Below, in pieces: positions 18,272 to 27,231 of a stretch of DNA of 64,000 bases. The position numbers and the translations under genes were made by a program. Under the pieces are notes generated by a model, which was not told where the DNA came from, did no database searches, and saw nothing but the letters and a program-made list of their open reading frames with translations. The DNA comes from a bacterium M00.F.Ca.ET.205.01.1.1 (GTDB lineage Bacteria; Pseudomonadota; Alphaproteobacteria; Rhizobiales; Rhizobiaceae). The stretch's first letter is position 1. Every line of letters starts with the position of its first letter. Location of the stretch: NCBI GenBank assembly GCA_004791255.1, contig SRUQ01000001.1, forward strand, positions 62,001-126,000, written 5' to 3'.

Positions 18272-19360
18272 ATGAGCAGATTGATCACCACATCCCTGAC
18301 CCGGCGCGGCGTGCTCGGCGCCGGCCTCGCCACGGCGGGCGTGCTCGCCATGCCGTCGATCCTGCGGGCGCAGGACAAGTCGCTGAAGGTCGGCGTCTAT
18401 GGCGGCTATTTCAAGAAATCGTTCGACGAGCATGTCTTCCCCGACTTCACCAAGGCGACCGGCATTGCCGTGGAATCGGTGGCCGAGCCGACCGGCGAAG
18501 CCTGGCTGGTGCAGCTCGAGCAGGCGGCCAAGGCCGGCCAGGCTCCGGCCGACCTTTCGATGATGTCGCAGACCTCGACGCTGAAGGGCCAGTCGACCGA
18601 GCTGTGGACGCCGCTCGATACCTCGAAGTTCAAGCACTATGGCGACCTCTTGCCCCGCTTCATCAACAAATATCCGGACGGCCGCGTCGCCGGCATCGGC
18701 GCGGTGGCCTGGTGGATCACGCTGGTCACCAACACCGACACCTACAAGGAAGCGCCGACGTCGTGGGCCGCACTTTGGGACAAGGCCAATGAGGACAAGC
18801 TCGGCCTGCTGGCGCTGGCCTCCAATTCGTTCCTGCTCGAAGTGACGGCCAAGACCTTCATGGGCGGCACCAATGCGCTCGACACCGAGGAGGGGCTGAA
18901 CAAGGCGTTCGAGAAGCTCGCCGAAGTGAAGCCGAACGTCCGGCTCTGGTATCGCGACGAGGCGCAGTTCGAGCAGGCGCTGAAGTCGGGCGAGATCCCG
19001 ATGGGCCAATACTACCACGACGTTACCGGCCTCGCGATCGCCGACGGTTTCCATGTCCGTTCGACCTTCCCGAAGGAAGGCGGCATCCAGGATTCCGGCA
19101 ACTGGGTCTTGTCGCGCGCTTCGACCAAGGTCGAGGAGGCGCATGCCTTCATCGACTATATGAGCCAGCCGTCGATGCAGGGTGTGATGTCGCGCAAGGT
19201 CGGCACGACGCCGACGCTGAAGAAAGAGGTGCTCGACCTCAAACCGGAGGAGTTCGCCGCGGTGTCGTCGGAGATCGAGCCGATCATTCCGCGCTACGAC
19301 CTCTATACGTCGAAGGCCGACTGGATCAACCAGAAGTGGACCGAACTGATCGTCGGCTGA
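18272..19360 (+). CDS. Polyamine-type ABC importer substrate-binding protein (PotD-like)
   Basis: 362-residue SBP_bac_1/PotD-like periplasmic protein with a twin-arginine-like signal (SLTRRGVLGAGLATAG) and the start of the mature fold at LKVGVYGGYFKKSFDEHVFPDF. The start is fixed by AAAAGGAGAAG before ATG (MSRLITTSL). An open frame continues far upstream but belongs to no family. It works with the ATPase and two permeases that follow. Polyamines, agmatine or another cationic ligand are plausible; the ligand is not visible in the sequence. Confidence 0.87.
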   Translation: MSRLITTSLTRRGVLGAGLATAGVLAMPSILRAQDKSLKVGVYGGYFKKSFDEHVFPDFTKATGIAVESVAEPTGEAWLVQLEQAAKAGQAPADLSMMSQTSTLKGQSTELWTPLDTSKFKHYGDLLPRFINKYPDGRVAGIGAVAWWITLVTNTDTYKEAPTSWAALWDKANEDKLGLLALASNSFLLEVTAKTFMGGTNALDTEEGLNKAFEKLAEVKPNVRLWYRDEAQFEQALKSGEIPMGQYYHDVTGLAIADGFHVRSTFPKEGGIQDSGNWVLSRASTKVEEAHAFIDYMSQPSMQGVMSRKVGTTPTLKKEVLDLKPEEFAAVSSEIEPIIPRYDLYTSKADWINQKWTELIVG

Positions 19361-19425
19361 GCCGTCCAAAGGTCGCCTGACAATGCGGAGCGGTCCCAGA
19401 TGGATCGCTTCGCAAGCCCCCTCTC

Positions 19426-19444
19426 CCTCTCCCGACAGGAGAGG
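19426..19444 (+). terminator. Hairpin between SBP and ATPase genes
   Basis: CCTCTCC-CGACA-GGAGAGG, 7-bp perfect stem, in the 150-bp gap after the SBP gene. It is flanked by a distant inverted pair GCGGAGC/GCTCCGC (19385-19391 and 19448-19454). No U-tract. It is likely a 3' stabiliser or attenuator. Confidence 0.45.
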
Positions 19445-19510
19445 CATGCTCCGCGCCGGGAAACCGTGGCGGGCTCGTGCATCCCTACCCTCCGGCTAAC
19501 AGGATCAGCC

Positions 19511-20548
19511 ATGTCCGGACTAGACATCAACGCCATCACCAAGACCTTCGGCAATTTCACCGCGGTCGACAAGGTCAGGCTCAACGTACCGCACGGCACG
19601 TTCGTCTGCCTGCTTGGACCGTCCGGCTGCGGCAAGACCACGCTGCTGCGCATGATCGCCGGGTTGGAGGAACCCACCAGCGGCGCCATCGTGCTTGACG
19701 GCGACGACATCACGCCGCTGCCGACGCACAAGCGCAACCTCGGCATGGTGTTCCAGTCGCTGGCGCTGTTTCCGCATCTGTCGGTCGGCGACAACATCGC
19801 CTATGCCTTGCGCATCCGCGGCGCCTCGAAGGAAGAGCAGAAGAAGCGCGTCGAGGAGCTGCTGGCGCTCATTCATTTGCCCGGCTTTGCCGACCGGCCG
19901 GTGGCCAAACTGTCGGGCGGCCAGCGCCAGCGCGTGGCGATCGCCCGGGCGCTCGCTCTGTCGCCCAAACTGTTCCTGCTCGACGAGCCGCTTTCGGCGC
20001 TCGACGCCAAACTGCGCGAGGCCATGCAGGTGGAACTGCGCCAGTTGCAGCAGCGGCTCGGCATCACCACCATCGTCGTCACCCACGACCAGCGCGAGGC
20101 GATGACCATGGCCGACCTGGTCGTCGTCATGGGCCATGGCCGGATCCTGCAGGCCGCGCCGCCGATCGAGATCTACCGCAAGCCGGCCGACGCCTTCGTC
20201 GCCGACTTCATCGGCATCACCAATTTGCTGCCGGCCGAGATCGACAGCGCCGGGCGCACCACCATATTGGGCACCGCCATTCCCGGCCTCGCCATGCCGG
20301 TCGGTGTCGCCAAGGCCTCGGTATCGATCCGCCCGGAAGACGTGCATCTGGGCGAAGCCGGCGGGCGCGCCATCACCGGACAGGTGACTTTCGTGCGCGA
20401 CCTCGGCGGCACCATCGAGACCTTCGTCGAGGTCGGCGGCACCAGCATCATCGCCGTTGCGACGCCGCGCGAAAGACCCAATGTCTCTGTGGGCGCGACG
20501 GTCGGCGTCACCTTGCCGCCGGAGAGCTGCGTGGTGCTCGGCCCATGA
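19511..20548 (+). CDS. Polyamine-type ABC importer ATPase (PotA-like)
   Basis: 345 residues: nucleotide-binding domain with Walker A GPSGCGKTTL near residue 38, signature [15 protein letters not shown] near 134 and Walker B LFLLDEPLSALD, then a C-terminal TOBE-type regulatory domain (VSIRPEDVHLGEAGG). The ATG of MSGLDINAITKTFG is the family start; an in-frame extension upstream only translates the intergenic hairpin region. It is the only ATPase gene in an operon with two sets of permeases. It overlaps the next gene by 4 bp. Confidence 0.92.
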   Translation: MSGLDINAITKTFGNFTAVDKVRLNVPHGTFVCLLGPSGCGKTTLLRMIAGLEEPTSGAIVLDGDDITPLPTHKRNLGMVFQSLALFPHLSVGDNIAYALRIRGASKEEQKKRVEELLALIHLPGFADRPVAKLSGGQRQRVAIARALALSPKLFLLDEPLSALDAKLREAMQVELRQLQQRLGITTIVVTHDQREAMTMADLVVVMGHGRILQAAPPIEIYRKPADAFVADFIGITNLLPAEIDSAGRTTILGTAIPGLAMPVGVAKASVSIRPEDVHLGEAGGRAITGQVTFVRDLGGTIETFVEVGGTSIIAVATPRERPNVSVGATVGVTLPPESCVVLGP

Positions 20549-21399
20549 GACGCGAAGCGCCGAAATCCCTCGCGGACTATACGCCGCTGCTGTTTCCCGG
20601 GCTGATGCTCGTGGTGTTCTTCGTCGTGCCGTTCTCGACGATGATCGCGGTCAGCTTCTTCAAGCGCAATCCGTCCGGCTTCTACACGCCGGATTTCGTC
20701 ATCGACAATTACGCCCGCTTCCTGACCGCCTTCTTCGGCGGCGTGCTCGGCTTTTCGCTGCTCCTGGCGGTTCTGGTCGCGGTCTGCTGCGTCGCCATCG
20801 CCTTTCCCTTCACCTATTTGCTCACCAAGCGGCCGCGCCGCGTGCAGACGCTGTGGCTGGTCGGCCTTTTGTCGGTGCTGTCGCTGTCGGAAGTGATTAT
20901 CGGCTTTGCCTGGTCGACATTGTTTTCGCAGACGGCCGGCATCACCAACCTGTTCGTGGCAATCGGGCTGATGGACAAGCCGGTGGCGCTGCTGCCGACG
21001 TTCGGCGCGGTGCTAGCCGGTATGGTCTACCAGGCGCTGCCCTACACGATCCTGGTGCTTTATCCGGCTCTGGTGCGGCTCGACCCGACGCTGCTCGAAG
21101 CCGCGCGCACGCTTGGCGCCTCGCCGGTCCGCGCCTTCTTCAACGTCGTTACCCCGGCGCTGCGCAACACCATCGTGGCGACGCTGATCATGGTCTTCGT
21201 CTTCGCGCTCGGCTCCTACCTCTTGCCGCAGATCCTCGGGCGGCCGCGCCACTGGACCTTGTCGGTGCTGATCACCGACCAGGCGATCTACCAGTCCAAC
21301 ATGCCGTTCGCAGCCGCCATGGCCGTCTTCCTGGTGCTGATTTCACTGGCGCTGGTCGGCCTGACGTTGCTCGTCGGACGCAAGGAGAACGCCCTATGA
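20545..21399 (+). CDS. Polyamine-type ABC importer permease (PotB-like)
   Basis: 284-residue membrane permease with about six segments. It has the EAA loop LEAARTLGASPVRAFFNVVTPAL near residue 190 and the typical N-terminal FPGLMLVVFFVVPFSTMIAVSF. It starts inside the ATPase stop (ATGA) and its own stop overlaps the next permease in the same way, so the three genes are translationally coupled. Confidence 0.92.
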   Translation: MRREAPKSLADYTPLLFPGLMLVVFFVVPFSTMIAVSFFKRNPSGFYTPDFVIDNYARFLTAFFGGVLGFSLLLAVLVAVCCVAIAFPFTYLLTKRPRRVQTLWLVGLLSVLSLSEVIIGFAWSTLFSQTAGITNLFVAIGLMDKPVALLPTFGAVLAGMVYQALPYTILVLYPALVRLDPTLLEAARTLGASPVRAFFNVVTPALRNTIVATLIMVFVFALGSYLLPQILGRPRHWTLSVLITDQAIYQSNMPFAAAMAVFLVLISLALVGLTLLVGRKENAL

Positions 21400-22199
21400 C
21401 CGCGACCTTCCTTCGCCGGCTATACTTCACCGTGGTGGCGCTGTTCCTGTCCGCGCCGCTGATCGTCGTCGCCGGTGTTTCGGTCAACGCCCGCCAGGAG
21501 CTGACCTTCCCGCCGAAGGGCTTTTCCCTCGCCTGGTACGGCCAAATCTTCACCGATCCGGAATGGCGGCTGGCGCTGATCCATTCGGTGACACTTGCCG
21601 TCTGCTCGGCGGCGATCGCGGTGGCCATCGCGCTGCCGCTGGCCTGGTTCCTGTGGCGGCGCATCGCGCCTTGGGCGAACATCTTCCAGGTGCTGGGGCT
21701 GGCGCCCTTCATCCTGCCGCCGGTCATCACCGCGCTTGGCTTCCTCTCCTTCTGGGCGACGGTCGGGCTGTTCGGCCATTTCTTCACCGCCATCATCAGC
21801 CACGCCATCTTCTTCGTCACGCTGCCGCTGGTGACGCTGTCGCTGGGCTTTGCCTCCATCGACCGCTCGCTGGTCGAAGCCGCGGCGACCATGGGAGCCG
21901 ACGACCGCACAGTGCTGAAGACCGTGGTGCTGCCGCTGATCCTGCCCTACCTCGTTTCCGGCTATGCCTTCGCCTTCGTGCTGTCGCTCAACGAATACAT
22001 CGTCGCCTACATGACGATCGGCTTCACCACCGAGACGCTGCCGATCAAGATCTTCAACGCGCTGCGCTACGGCTACACACCGACGATGGCATCGGTGTCG
22101 GTGTTCTTCGTCGCAGTCGCAGCGCTGGTGTTCGGTTCGATCGCAAAGTTCGGCGACATCCGCCGGCTGCTCGGCGCGATGTCATCCGACGGCAACTGA
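21396..22199 (+). CDS. Polyamine-type ABC importer permease (PotC-like)
   Basis: 267-residue second permease with EAA loop VEAAATMGADDRTVLKTVVLPLI near residue 165 and the PotC-typical FVLSLNEYIVAYMTIGFTTETLPIKIF near 195-220. The ATG overlaps the PotB-like stop. A longer open frame in this phase covers the preceding permease and is not coding. It is the last gene of the agmatinase operon; a 9-bp stem lies 17 nt downstream. Confidence 0.92.
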   Translation: MTATFLRRLYFTVVALFLSAPLIVVAGVSVNARQELTFPPKGFSLAWYGQIFTDPEWRLALIHSVTLAVCSAAIAVAIALPLAWFLWRRIAPWANIFQVLGLAPFILPPVITALGFLSFWATVGLFGHFFTAIISHAIFFVTLPLVTLSLGFASIDRSLVEAAATMGADDRTVLKTVVLPLILPYLVSGYAFAFVLSLNEYIVAYMTIGFTTETLPIKIFNALRYGYTPTMASVSVFFVAVAALVFGSIAKFGDIRRLLGAMSSDGN

Positions 22200-22215
22200 G
22201 CGGATCCTGGCCAAT

Positions 22216-22237
22216 ACGGCCGCCAACCGGCGGCCGT
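22216..22237 (+). terminator. Hairpin at the end of the agmatinase/importer operon
   Basis: ACGGCCGCC-AACC-GGCGGCCGT, perfect 9-bp GC-rich stem with a 4-nt loop, 16 nt after the last stop. It lacks a T-run, so it may block exonucleases or pause RNA polymerase rather than act as a classical intrinsic terminator. Confidence 0.5.
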
Positions 22238-22313
22238 TGCCACGCAAGTGTGATTTGTCGGGCGCTCCAGCGCGCCTCACTGTAAAGCCACGGCTTGTTG
22301 AGGACGATTGGCG

Positions 22314-23177
22314 ATGCAGGCGAAACATCTTGTCGCTCTTGCGGGCATGCTCGCCCTCTGGATAGCGCAGCCAGTTGCGGCAGCCGGCCAGACGCCCGAG
22401 AGCGTCAGCATTCCGGCCGATGGCGACAACGAGCCGGCGAAACTGGACGCGATGCTGTTCAAGCCGCAAGGGCATGGGCCGTTTCCGGCTGTTGTCGCCA
22501 TGCATGGCTGCAGCGGCCTGTGGAGCAGCAAGGATGGATCGGCACTCAGCCCGCGCCATGCCGACTGGGGCCAGCGCTTGGCCGCTCTCGGCTACGTCGT
22601 GATCTTTCCCGACAGTTTTGGCTCGCGCGACCTCGGGCCGCAATGCAAGAACGGCGACCGGCAGGTCGAGCCCTATCGCGAACGGGTGGAGGATGCGAAC
22701 GCCGCCCGCCGCTATCTGCAGACGTTGCCCTATGTGAAGCCCACGGCTATCGGCCTGCTTGGCTGGTCGAATGGCGGCTCGAGCGTGCTTTACACGGTCC
22801 GGCCGAAGAGCAGGCCGAAAGCCGGTTCACCGGACTTTCGCGCGGCGGTCGCCTTCTACCCGGGCTGCACCGCACCAGCCGAGAAAGGCGACTGGGCGAC
22901 ACGCGTTCCGCTGCTCATCCTGATGGGCGACGCCGACGACTGGACGCCGGCCAAGCCGTGCAAAGCGCTGGCGGCCTCCGATCCCGACAAGGTGAAGCTC
23001 ATCCTCTACCCCGGCGCCTATCATGATTTCGACAATGAGGCGCAGAAGCTGCACGAACTGCATGGCCTGGCCTACACGGCCAATGACGACGGCGTCGCCC
23101 ATGCCGGACTGAATCCGGCCGCGCGTGCGGCGGCGCTCAAGGACGTGCCCGATTTCCTGGCCGTGCTGAAGCAGTAG
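22314..23177 (+). CDS. Secreted dienelactone-hydrolase-family alpha/beta hydrolase
   Basis: 287 residues with a signal peptide (LVALAGMLALWIAQPVAAAG). The alpha/beta hydrolase elements are AVVAMHGCSGLW near residue 62, nucleophile elbow LGWSNGGS (Ser), acid in LMGDADDWTP and His in PGAYHDFDNEA. It probably acts on an ester or lactone in the periplasm; the substrate is unknown. ATG is chosen over an in-frame TTG two codons upstream because GAGGA lies 9 nt before it. It stands alone between the importer operon and the permease remnant. Confidence 0.85.
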   Translation: MQAKHLVALAGMLALWIAQPVAAAGQTPESVSIPADGDNEPAKLDAMLFKPQGHGPFPAVVAMHGCSGLWSSKDGSALSPRHADWGQRLAALGYVVIFPDSFGSRDLGPQCKNGDRQVEPYRERVEDANAARRYLQTLPYVKPTAIGLLGWSNGGSSVLYTVRPKSRPKAGSPDFRAAVAFYPGCTAPAEKGDWATRVPLLILMGDADDWTPAKPCKALAASDPDKVKLILYPGAYHDFDNEAQKLHELHGLAYTANDDGVAHAGLNPAARAAALKDVPDFLAVLKQ

Positions 23178-23221
23178 GTGGCGTCGACCGGGAACCGTCG
23201 GTTCTAATGCCCGCCCGCCCC

Positions 23222-23484
23222 CTGCCTGCATTGTCTGCAGGGTTGAGGCTGATCATCCTGCCGGAGGCGTTTCGATCATCCGCGCGCCGACGGTCGGTTT
23301 CCTGGTCCAGCTGATCAAGTCGACCGCCCTGACATCGATCATCGGCTTCGAGGAGTTGGTCAGGACATCCAACGCCAACGCGACCTTCGAGCCGTTCAAG
23401 GTCAATGGGCTGGTGGCGCTGATCATCTTCGTCATGTGCTTTCCACTGACGCAATACGCCCGCGCGCTCGGAAAGCGCGCGATG
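23222..23484 (+). pseudogene. Decayed C-terminal fragment of a polar amino-acid ABC permease
   Basis: This stretch aligns base for base over most of its length with 17862-18120, the C-terminal third of the second PAAT permease. It keeps IIGFEELVRTSNA, NATFEPFKV and FVMCFPLTQYARAL-type segments. One T is missing in the run at 23270-23272 (TTT against TTTT), which shifts the frame. Six bases are missing at about 23376 (INN reduced to N). The N-terminal two thirds and the stop are absent. It fills most of the 380-bp gap 23178-23559; the flanks of that gap show nothing else. Synonymous differences suggest an old paralogue rather than a fresh duplication. Confidence 0.85.
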
Positions 23485-23559
23485 AGCCCGCTCGATCGAT
23501 GCCGTGACCGGCTTGTCCGCTCCCCACGATCAGTAGGGACAAGCCGCTATCCCCAAGCG

Positions 23560-24444
23560 CTATTTCAGGGGCAGGTAGAGCTCGACGACCACCTCGTGCA
23601 GCGGCCCTTCCGCGAGGCGGGACAGCCGGCGCTGGCAGTAGACCGGAAAGTCGCGCACTTCCTCGCCGCTGGCCGGAAGCCACTCACGATAGAGGTAAAG
23701 TGCTGCGGGTTCGAGATTGTTGGTGTTACCGGGGTAGCGCAGCACCGCACAGCGTCCGCCGGGGATCACGCCGGCCCTCATCTGCGTGTCATTCGCCTCG
23801 ATCGGCTGGTCGGTCGCGGAACAAATGTCCATGCTGTAATCGGCTGGATCCGCGGGCTCCCTTTCCGAACGGAAGACGTTGAAGGTCGGGTTCGTCTCGG
23901 GTGAAAGACCGGCGGCCTTGCGCCAGGCGATGAACCGCTGGATGGTGTCCTGGAGTGTCGCCCGGTCTCCGCGATGCTCCATGATCGCCACCGGGGTGGG
24001 CGGCACATCGCGGATCGTCACGTCGTCGGGTTCGAAGATGATCTGCATGAGCGTGTTCCTTGCTTTGTCGAAAGGCCCGAGGGCCATGAGCCACGCCCCC
24101 CAGTCGGGAGATTTCCGAAACGACGAAGGCGACTGTCCGAACCGTTGCCGAAAGGCGCGGGCGAAGGCATCCGGTGCGTCGTAACCGGCATCCATCGCTA
24201 TATCGGTGACGCTTTGGGCGTCGCTCGTGGCAAGCCCGTGCGAAGCGCGCTTCATGCGGGCGAGTTGGACATAGCGATGCACGGACAGCCCGAAGGTGGC
24301 CATGAACTGCCGGTGAAAGTGGAATTTCGAGAACGCCGCGACGCCGCTCAATGACTCCAGATCCAGATCGCCATCAAGATGCTGGTCTATGTGGTCCAGC
24401 ACCCGGCGCATCCGGGCATGGTAGTTTTCTAGCGCCGCCTTCAC
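23560..24444 (-). CDS. AraC-family regulator with C-terminal GyrI-like effector domain
   Basis: 294 residues. An N-terminal AraC HTH pair (DGDLDLESLSGVAAFSKFHFHRQF and SVTDIAMDAGYDAPDAFARAFRQRFGQSP) is followed by a GyrI/Rob-like small-molecule-binding domain from about residue 125 to the end. This is the SoxS/Rob-type layout used by multidrug-sensing regulators. The GTG of VKAALENYHARM is chosen because GGAGGA lies 7 nt upstream; an ATG 14 codons earlier has no RBS. The MATE exporter downstream on the same strand side is a plausible target. Confidence 0.82.
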   Translation of the reverse strand: MKAALENYHARMRRVLDHIDQHLDGDLDLESLSGVAAFSKFHFHRQFMATFGLSVHRYVQLARMKRASHGLATSDAQSVTDIAMDAGYDAPDAFARAFRQRFGQSPSSFRKSPDWGAWLMALGPFDKARNTLMQIIFEPDDVTIRDVPPTPVAIMEHRGDRATLQDTIQRFIAWRKAAGLSPETNPTFNVFRSEREPADPADYSMDICSATDQPIEANDTQMRAGVIPGGRCAVLRYPGNTNNLEPAALYLYREWLPASGEEVRDFPVYCQRRLSRLAEGPLHEVVVELYLPLK

Positions 24445-24633
24445 CGTCTCTTCCTCCGTGGCACCACCAGATAGGCGCTGCCACATATATTGCGCTCGAC
24501 CGATCTTGCGATTTTGGCTTGGCCCGGATTGAATCCGGCGGCCCGCGGCGACGCTTGCGGACCTGCCCGATCCCCACCGTACTGGAGTAGTAGGCAACAT
24601 GACGGCCACCGGGTTACCCGGCGGCCACCTGTC

Positions 24634-26037
24634 TCAATGCCCGAACGCCAGCGACGGCGCGATGCGGTCGCGGCGCAGCCAGCGGGCCAAAAGCAGCGCC
24701 GCCACCACCGCCAGCCCCGACGCCAGGCCTATCCAGATGCCGACGCCGTGCAATCCAAAATGGAAGGCGAGCAGCACGCCGAGCGGCAGGCCGATGCCCC
24801 AGTAGCCGATCGCGGCATAGATCATCGGCACCTTGGTGTCGTGCAGGCCGCGCAGCATGCCGGCTGCCACCGCCTGGGCGCCGTCGAAGATCTGGAACAG
24901 CGCTGCAAACACCAGGAACGACATGGCAAGCCCGATCACCCTGGCATTGGCGGGGTCGCCGAGGTCGATGAAGGCGCTGATCAGCAGACGCGGCCACAGC
25001 ACCATCGCCAGTCCCATCAGCGCCATGAAGGAGACGCCGATGACGAAGGCGGTCCAGCCGGCGCGGGAAACGCCCTCCGGATTGCCGGCGCCATGGGCAA
25101 GGCCGACCCGCACCGTCACCGCCTGGTTGAGGCCGAGCGGCACCATGAAGGAGATCGAGGCGATCTGGATGGCGATGGCGTGCGCGGCCAGCGACTCCGC
25201 ATTGATCAGCCCCATCAGCAGCGCCGCCGCGTTGAAGATCGTCACCTCGAAGGCGAGGATGCCGGCAATCGGCAGGCCGAGCCTGAGCAGCCCCTTGAAG
25301 CGCGGCCAGTCGGAGCGCCAGAAGCGGCCGAACAGGTGGTAGCGGCGGAACTTCTTCTCCCACATCACCACCAGGGCCAGGCCGATAAACATCAGTGTGC
25401 TCGACAGCGTGGTGGCAAGACCGGAGCCGGCAATGCCCATGGCCGGAACGCCGAGATTGCCGAACATGAAGATCCAGTTGAAGAGCACGTTGCAGGCAAC
25501 GGCGACGAAAACGATGATCAACGCCCAGCCCGGACGCTCCAGCGCCGAGATGAACGAGCGCAGCACGATATAGCCATAGAAGGGCAGCACCGCCCATTCG
25601 AGCCAGCGCAGATAGATGCCGGCATGGTGCGCCAAGACAGGCTCCTGGCCCATCGCCAGCAGAATGGCCTCGCCGTGCCAGAGAACGATCCAGATCGGGA
25701 TCGAGATCAGGATCGCCAGCCACAGGCCCTGGCGCACGGTGCGGCGCAGGTCGCGCACCGAATGGCGGCGGCGGCCGAGTTCGGTCGCGATCATCGGCGA
25801 GGTCGCCAGCATCAGGCCGAGGCCGAAGATCAGCGGCATGAAATAGAGATTGGCGCCGAGCGCGCCGCTGGCCAGCGTATCGGGGCCAAGCCGTCCCATC
25901 ATCATGACGTCGGTGGCGGTCATCGCGGTCTGGCCGAGATTGGTCAGCACCATCGGCCAGGCGAGCGCGATCGTCGCCCTGATTTCCTGACGCCAAAGAT
26001 TTTCCGGCGCACGAGCGCCGGCTTCGATCGCAGACAT
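24634..26037 (-). CDS. MATE-family multidrug/cation exporter (NorM-like)
   Basis: 467 residues with about twelve membrane segments. It has the MATE N-terminal pattern EIRATIALAWPMVLTNLGQTAM with TDVMMMGRLG, and the mid-protein GLNQAVTVRVGLAHGAGN segment. It exports cationic compounds by Na+ or H+ antiport in the inner membrane. RBS GAGCGGAACA precedes ATG. It is monocistronic, with the AraC/GyrI gene 189 bp downstream and an AraC gene diverging upstream. Confidence 0.92.
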   Translation of the reverse strand: MSAIEAGARAPENLWRQEIRATIALAWPMVLTNLGQTAMTATDVMMMGRLGPDTLASGALGANLYFMPLIFGLGLMLATSPMIATELGRRRHSVRDLRRTVRQGLWLAILISIPIWIVLWHGEAILLAMGQEPVLAHHAGIYLRWLEWAVLPFYGYIVLRSFISALERPGWALIIVFVAVACNVLFNWIFMFGNLGVPAMGIAGSGLATTLSSTLMFIGLALVVMWEKKFRRYHLFGRFWRSDWPRFKGLLRLGLPIAGILAFEVTIFNAAALLMGLINAESLAAHAIAIQIASISFMVPLGLNQAVTVRVGLAHGAGNPEGVSRAGWTAFVIGVSFMALMGLAMVLWPRLLISAFIDLGDPANARVIGLAMSFLVFAALFQIFDGAQAVAAGMLRGLHDTKVPMIYAAIGYWGIGLPLGVLLAFHFGLHGVGIWIGLASGLAVVAALLLARWLRRDRIAPSLAFGH

Positions 26038-26288
26038 TGTTCCGCTCTTTCAAGGTTGCGGCGCATCGGCAAAGAGCCGGAAGCCGCATTGCAAAACGGC
26101 AAACCCGAGGTTTCGCGGCGTTTGCGCCGTCTATTGGACGAAATGCGACATAATGGCAAGGGACGAGGAGCGGGCAGCGATTGAGCCAGCGCCCCTCCGG
26201 AGCCGCTGACCCAGGTTCACTTGATGGGCGGAGGCTGCTACGGATTGCCCGGAAACATGGATATCAGGCGCATTGCCGGGAGGGCAGG

Positions 26289-27206
26289 ATGCCGTTCAGG
26301 CGCAGAAAGAATACCGCCGCGATCCCGCGGACGGTGCCCGCCTTCGAGCACATCGTCACCGAGGCGAGCGACAGTTTCCTGTGGCGGCTGGACGACTATC
26401 CCTGGGAGCGCAATGTCTGGAACTACCATCCGGAATACGAGATCCACCTGCTGCGCAAATCCTCCGGCGTCGCGCTGGTCGGCGACCACATCGGTGAATT
26501 CAGCCCAGGCTATCTCAGCATCGTCGGCGGCGGGCTGCCGCATGACTGGGTGACAGCGGTGCAGCCGGGCGAGCTGATCGAGGGCCGCGACATCGTCCTG
26601 CAATTCGATGCCGAAAGGCTGCGCGGATCGGCGGGGCTGCTGCCCGAACTGCGCGAACTGGAACCGTTCCTGGAACGGTCGTTGCGCGGCATCGTCTTCC
26701 ATGGCCGGACCGCGCTCGACGGCGCGCAACTGATGGAGCGGATGGGCGAAGTGCGCGGACTGACGCGGCTCTATCTCTTCCTGCGCCTTCTGGAGATGCT
26801 CGCCACCACCGACGAATATGAACTGCTGTCGTCGCCCGATTTCTCGCCGGTTCTCGACGCCGCCTCGCTCGACATCGTCCAGCGCACGCTGACCTATCTG
26901 TTCCAGCATTTCGCCGAGGATTTGAAGCTGCCCGACGTGGCGGAACTGGCCGGCATGAGCGAAAGCAGCTTCTCGCGCTTCTTCCAGAAGAACACGGGCA
27001 ATTCGTTCAGCGACCACCTCGCCAAGCTCAGGCTGTGGCAGGCCTGCAAGCTGCTCGCCGACACCGATATCCCGATCACCGATATCTGTTTCCAGGTCGG
27101 CTACATGAACATCTCCAACTTCAACCGCGCCTTCCTGCGCAAGCACAGGATAACGCCGTCATCCTACCGCAAACTGTCGCGGCAGCGGCTGACGCTGCGG
27201 GCCTGA
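26289..27206 (+). CDS. AraC-family regulator of the polyol operon
   Basis: 305 residues: an N-terminal cupin-like sensing domain (ERNVWNYHPEYEIHLLRKSSG, GEFSPGYLSIVGGGLPHDW) and a C-terminal double HTH (LKLPDVAELAGMSESSFSRFF and PITDICFQVGYMNISNFNRAF). ATG behind GGGAGGGCAGG is chosen; a longer frame has no RBS. It lies 239 bp upstream of the plus-strand polyol importer operon and is its likely activator. Two palindromes lie in that gap. Confidence 0.86.
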   Translation: MPFRRRKNTAAIPRTVPAFEHIVTEASDSFLWRLDDYPWERNVWNYHPEYEIHLLRKSSGVALVGDHIGEFSPGYLSIVGGGLPHDWVTAVQPGELIEGRDIVLQFDAERLRGSAGLLPELRELEPFLERSLRGIVFHGRTALDGAQLMERMGEVRGLTRLYLFLRLLEMLATTDEYELLSSPDFSPVLDAASLDIVQRTLTYLFQHFAEDLKLPDVAELAGMSESSFSRFFQKNTGNSFSDHLAKLRLWQACKLLADTDIPITDICFQVGYMNISNFNRAFLRKHRITPSSYRKLSRQRLTLRA

Positions 27207-27231
27207 TCGGGCCGGGAACAAGCCCCCTCAG

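Noticed and set aside
23356..23904. Open frame on the plus strand that begins in the permease remnant
   Set aside because: After the ~40 permease-like residues it runs into DNA antisense to the AraC/GyrI gene; it has no RBS and no coherent second half.
24490..26184. 564-codon open frame on the plus strand opposite the MATE gene
   Set aside because: Its translation is almost only Arg, Gln, His, Asp and Ala, the usual shadow of a GC-rich membrane-protein gene; the minus-strand MATE gene explains the region.
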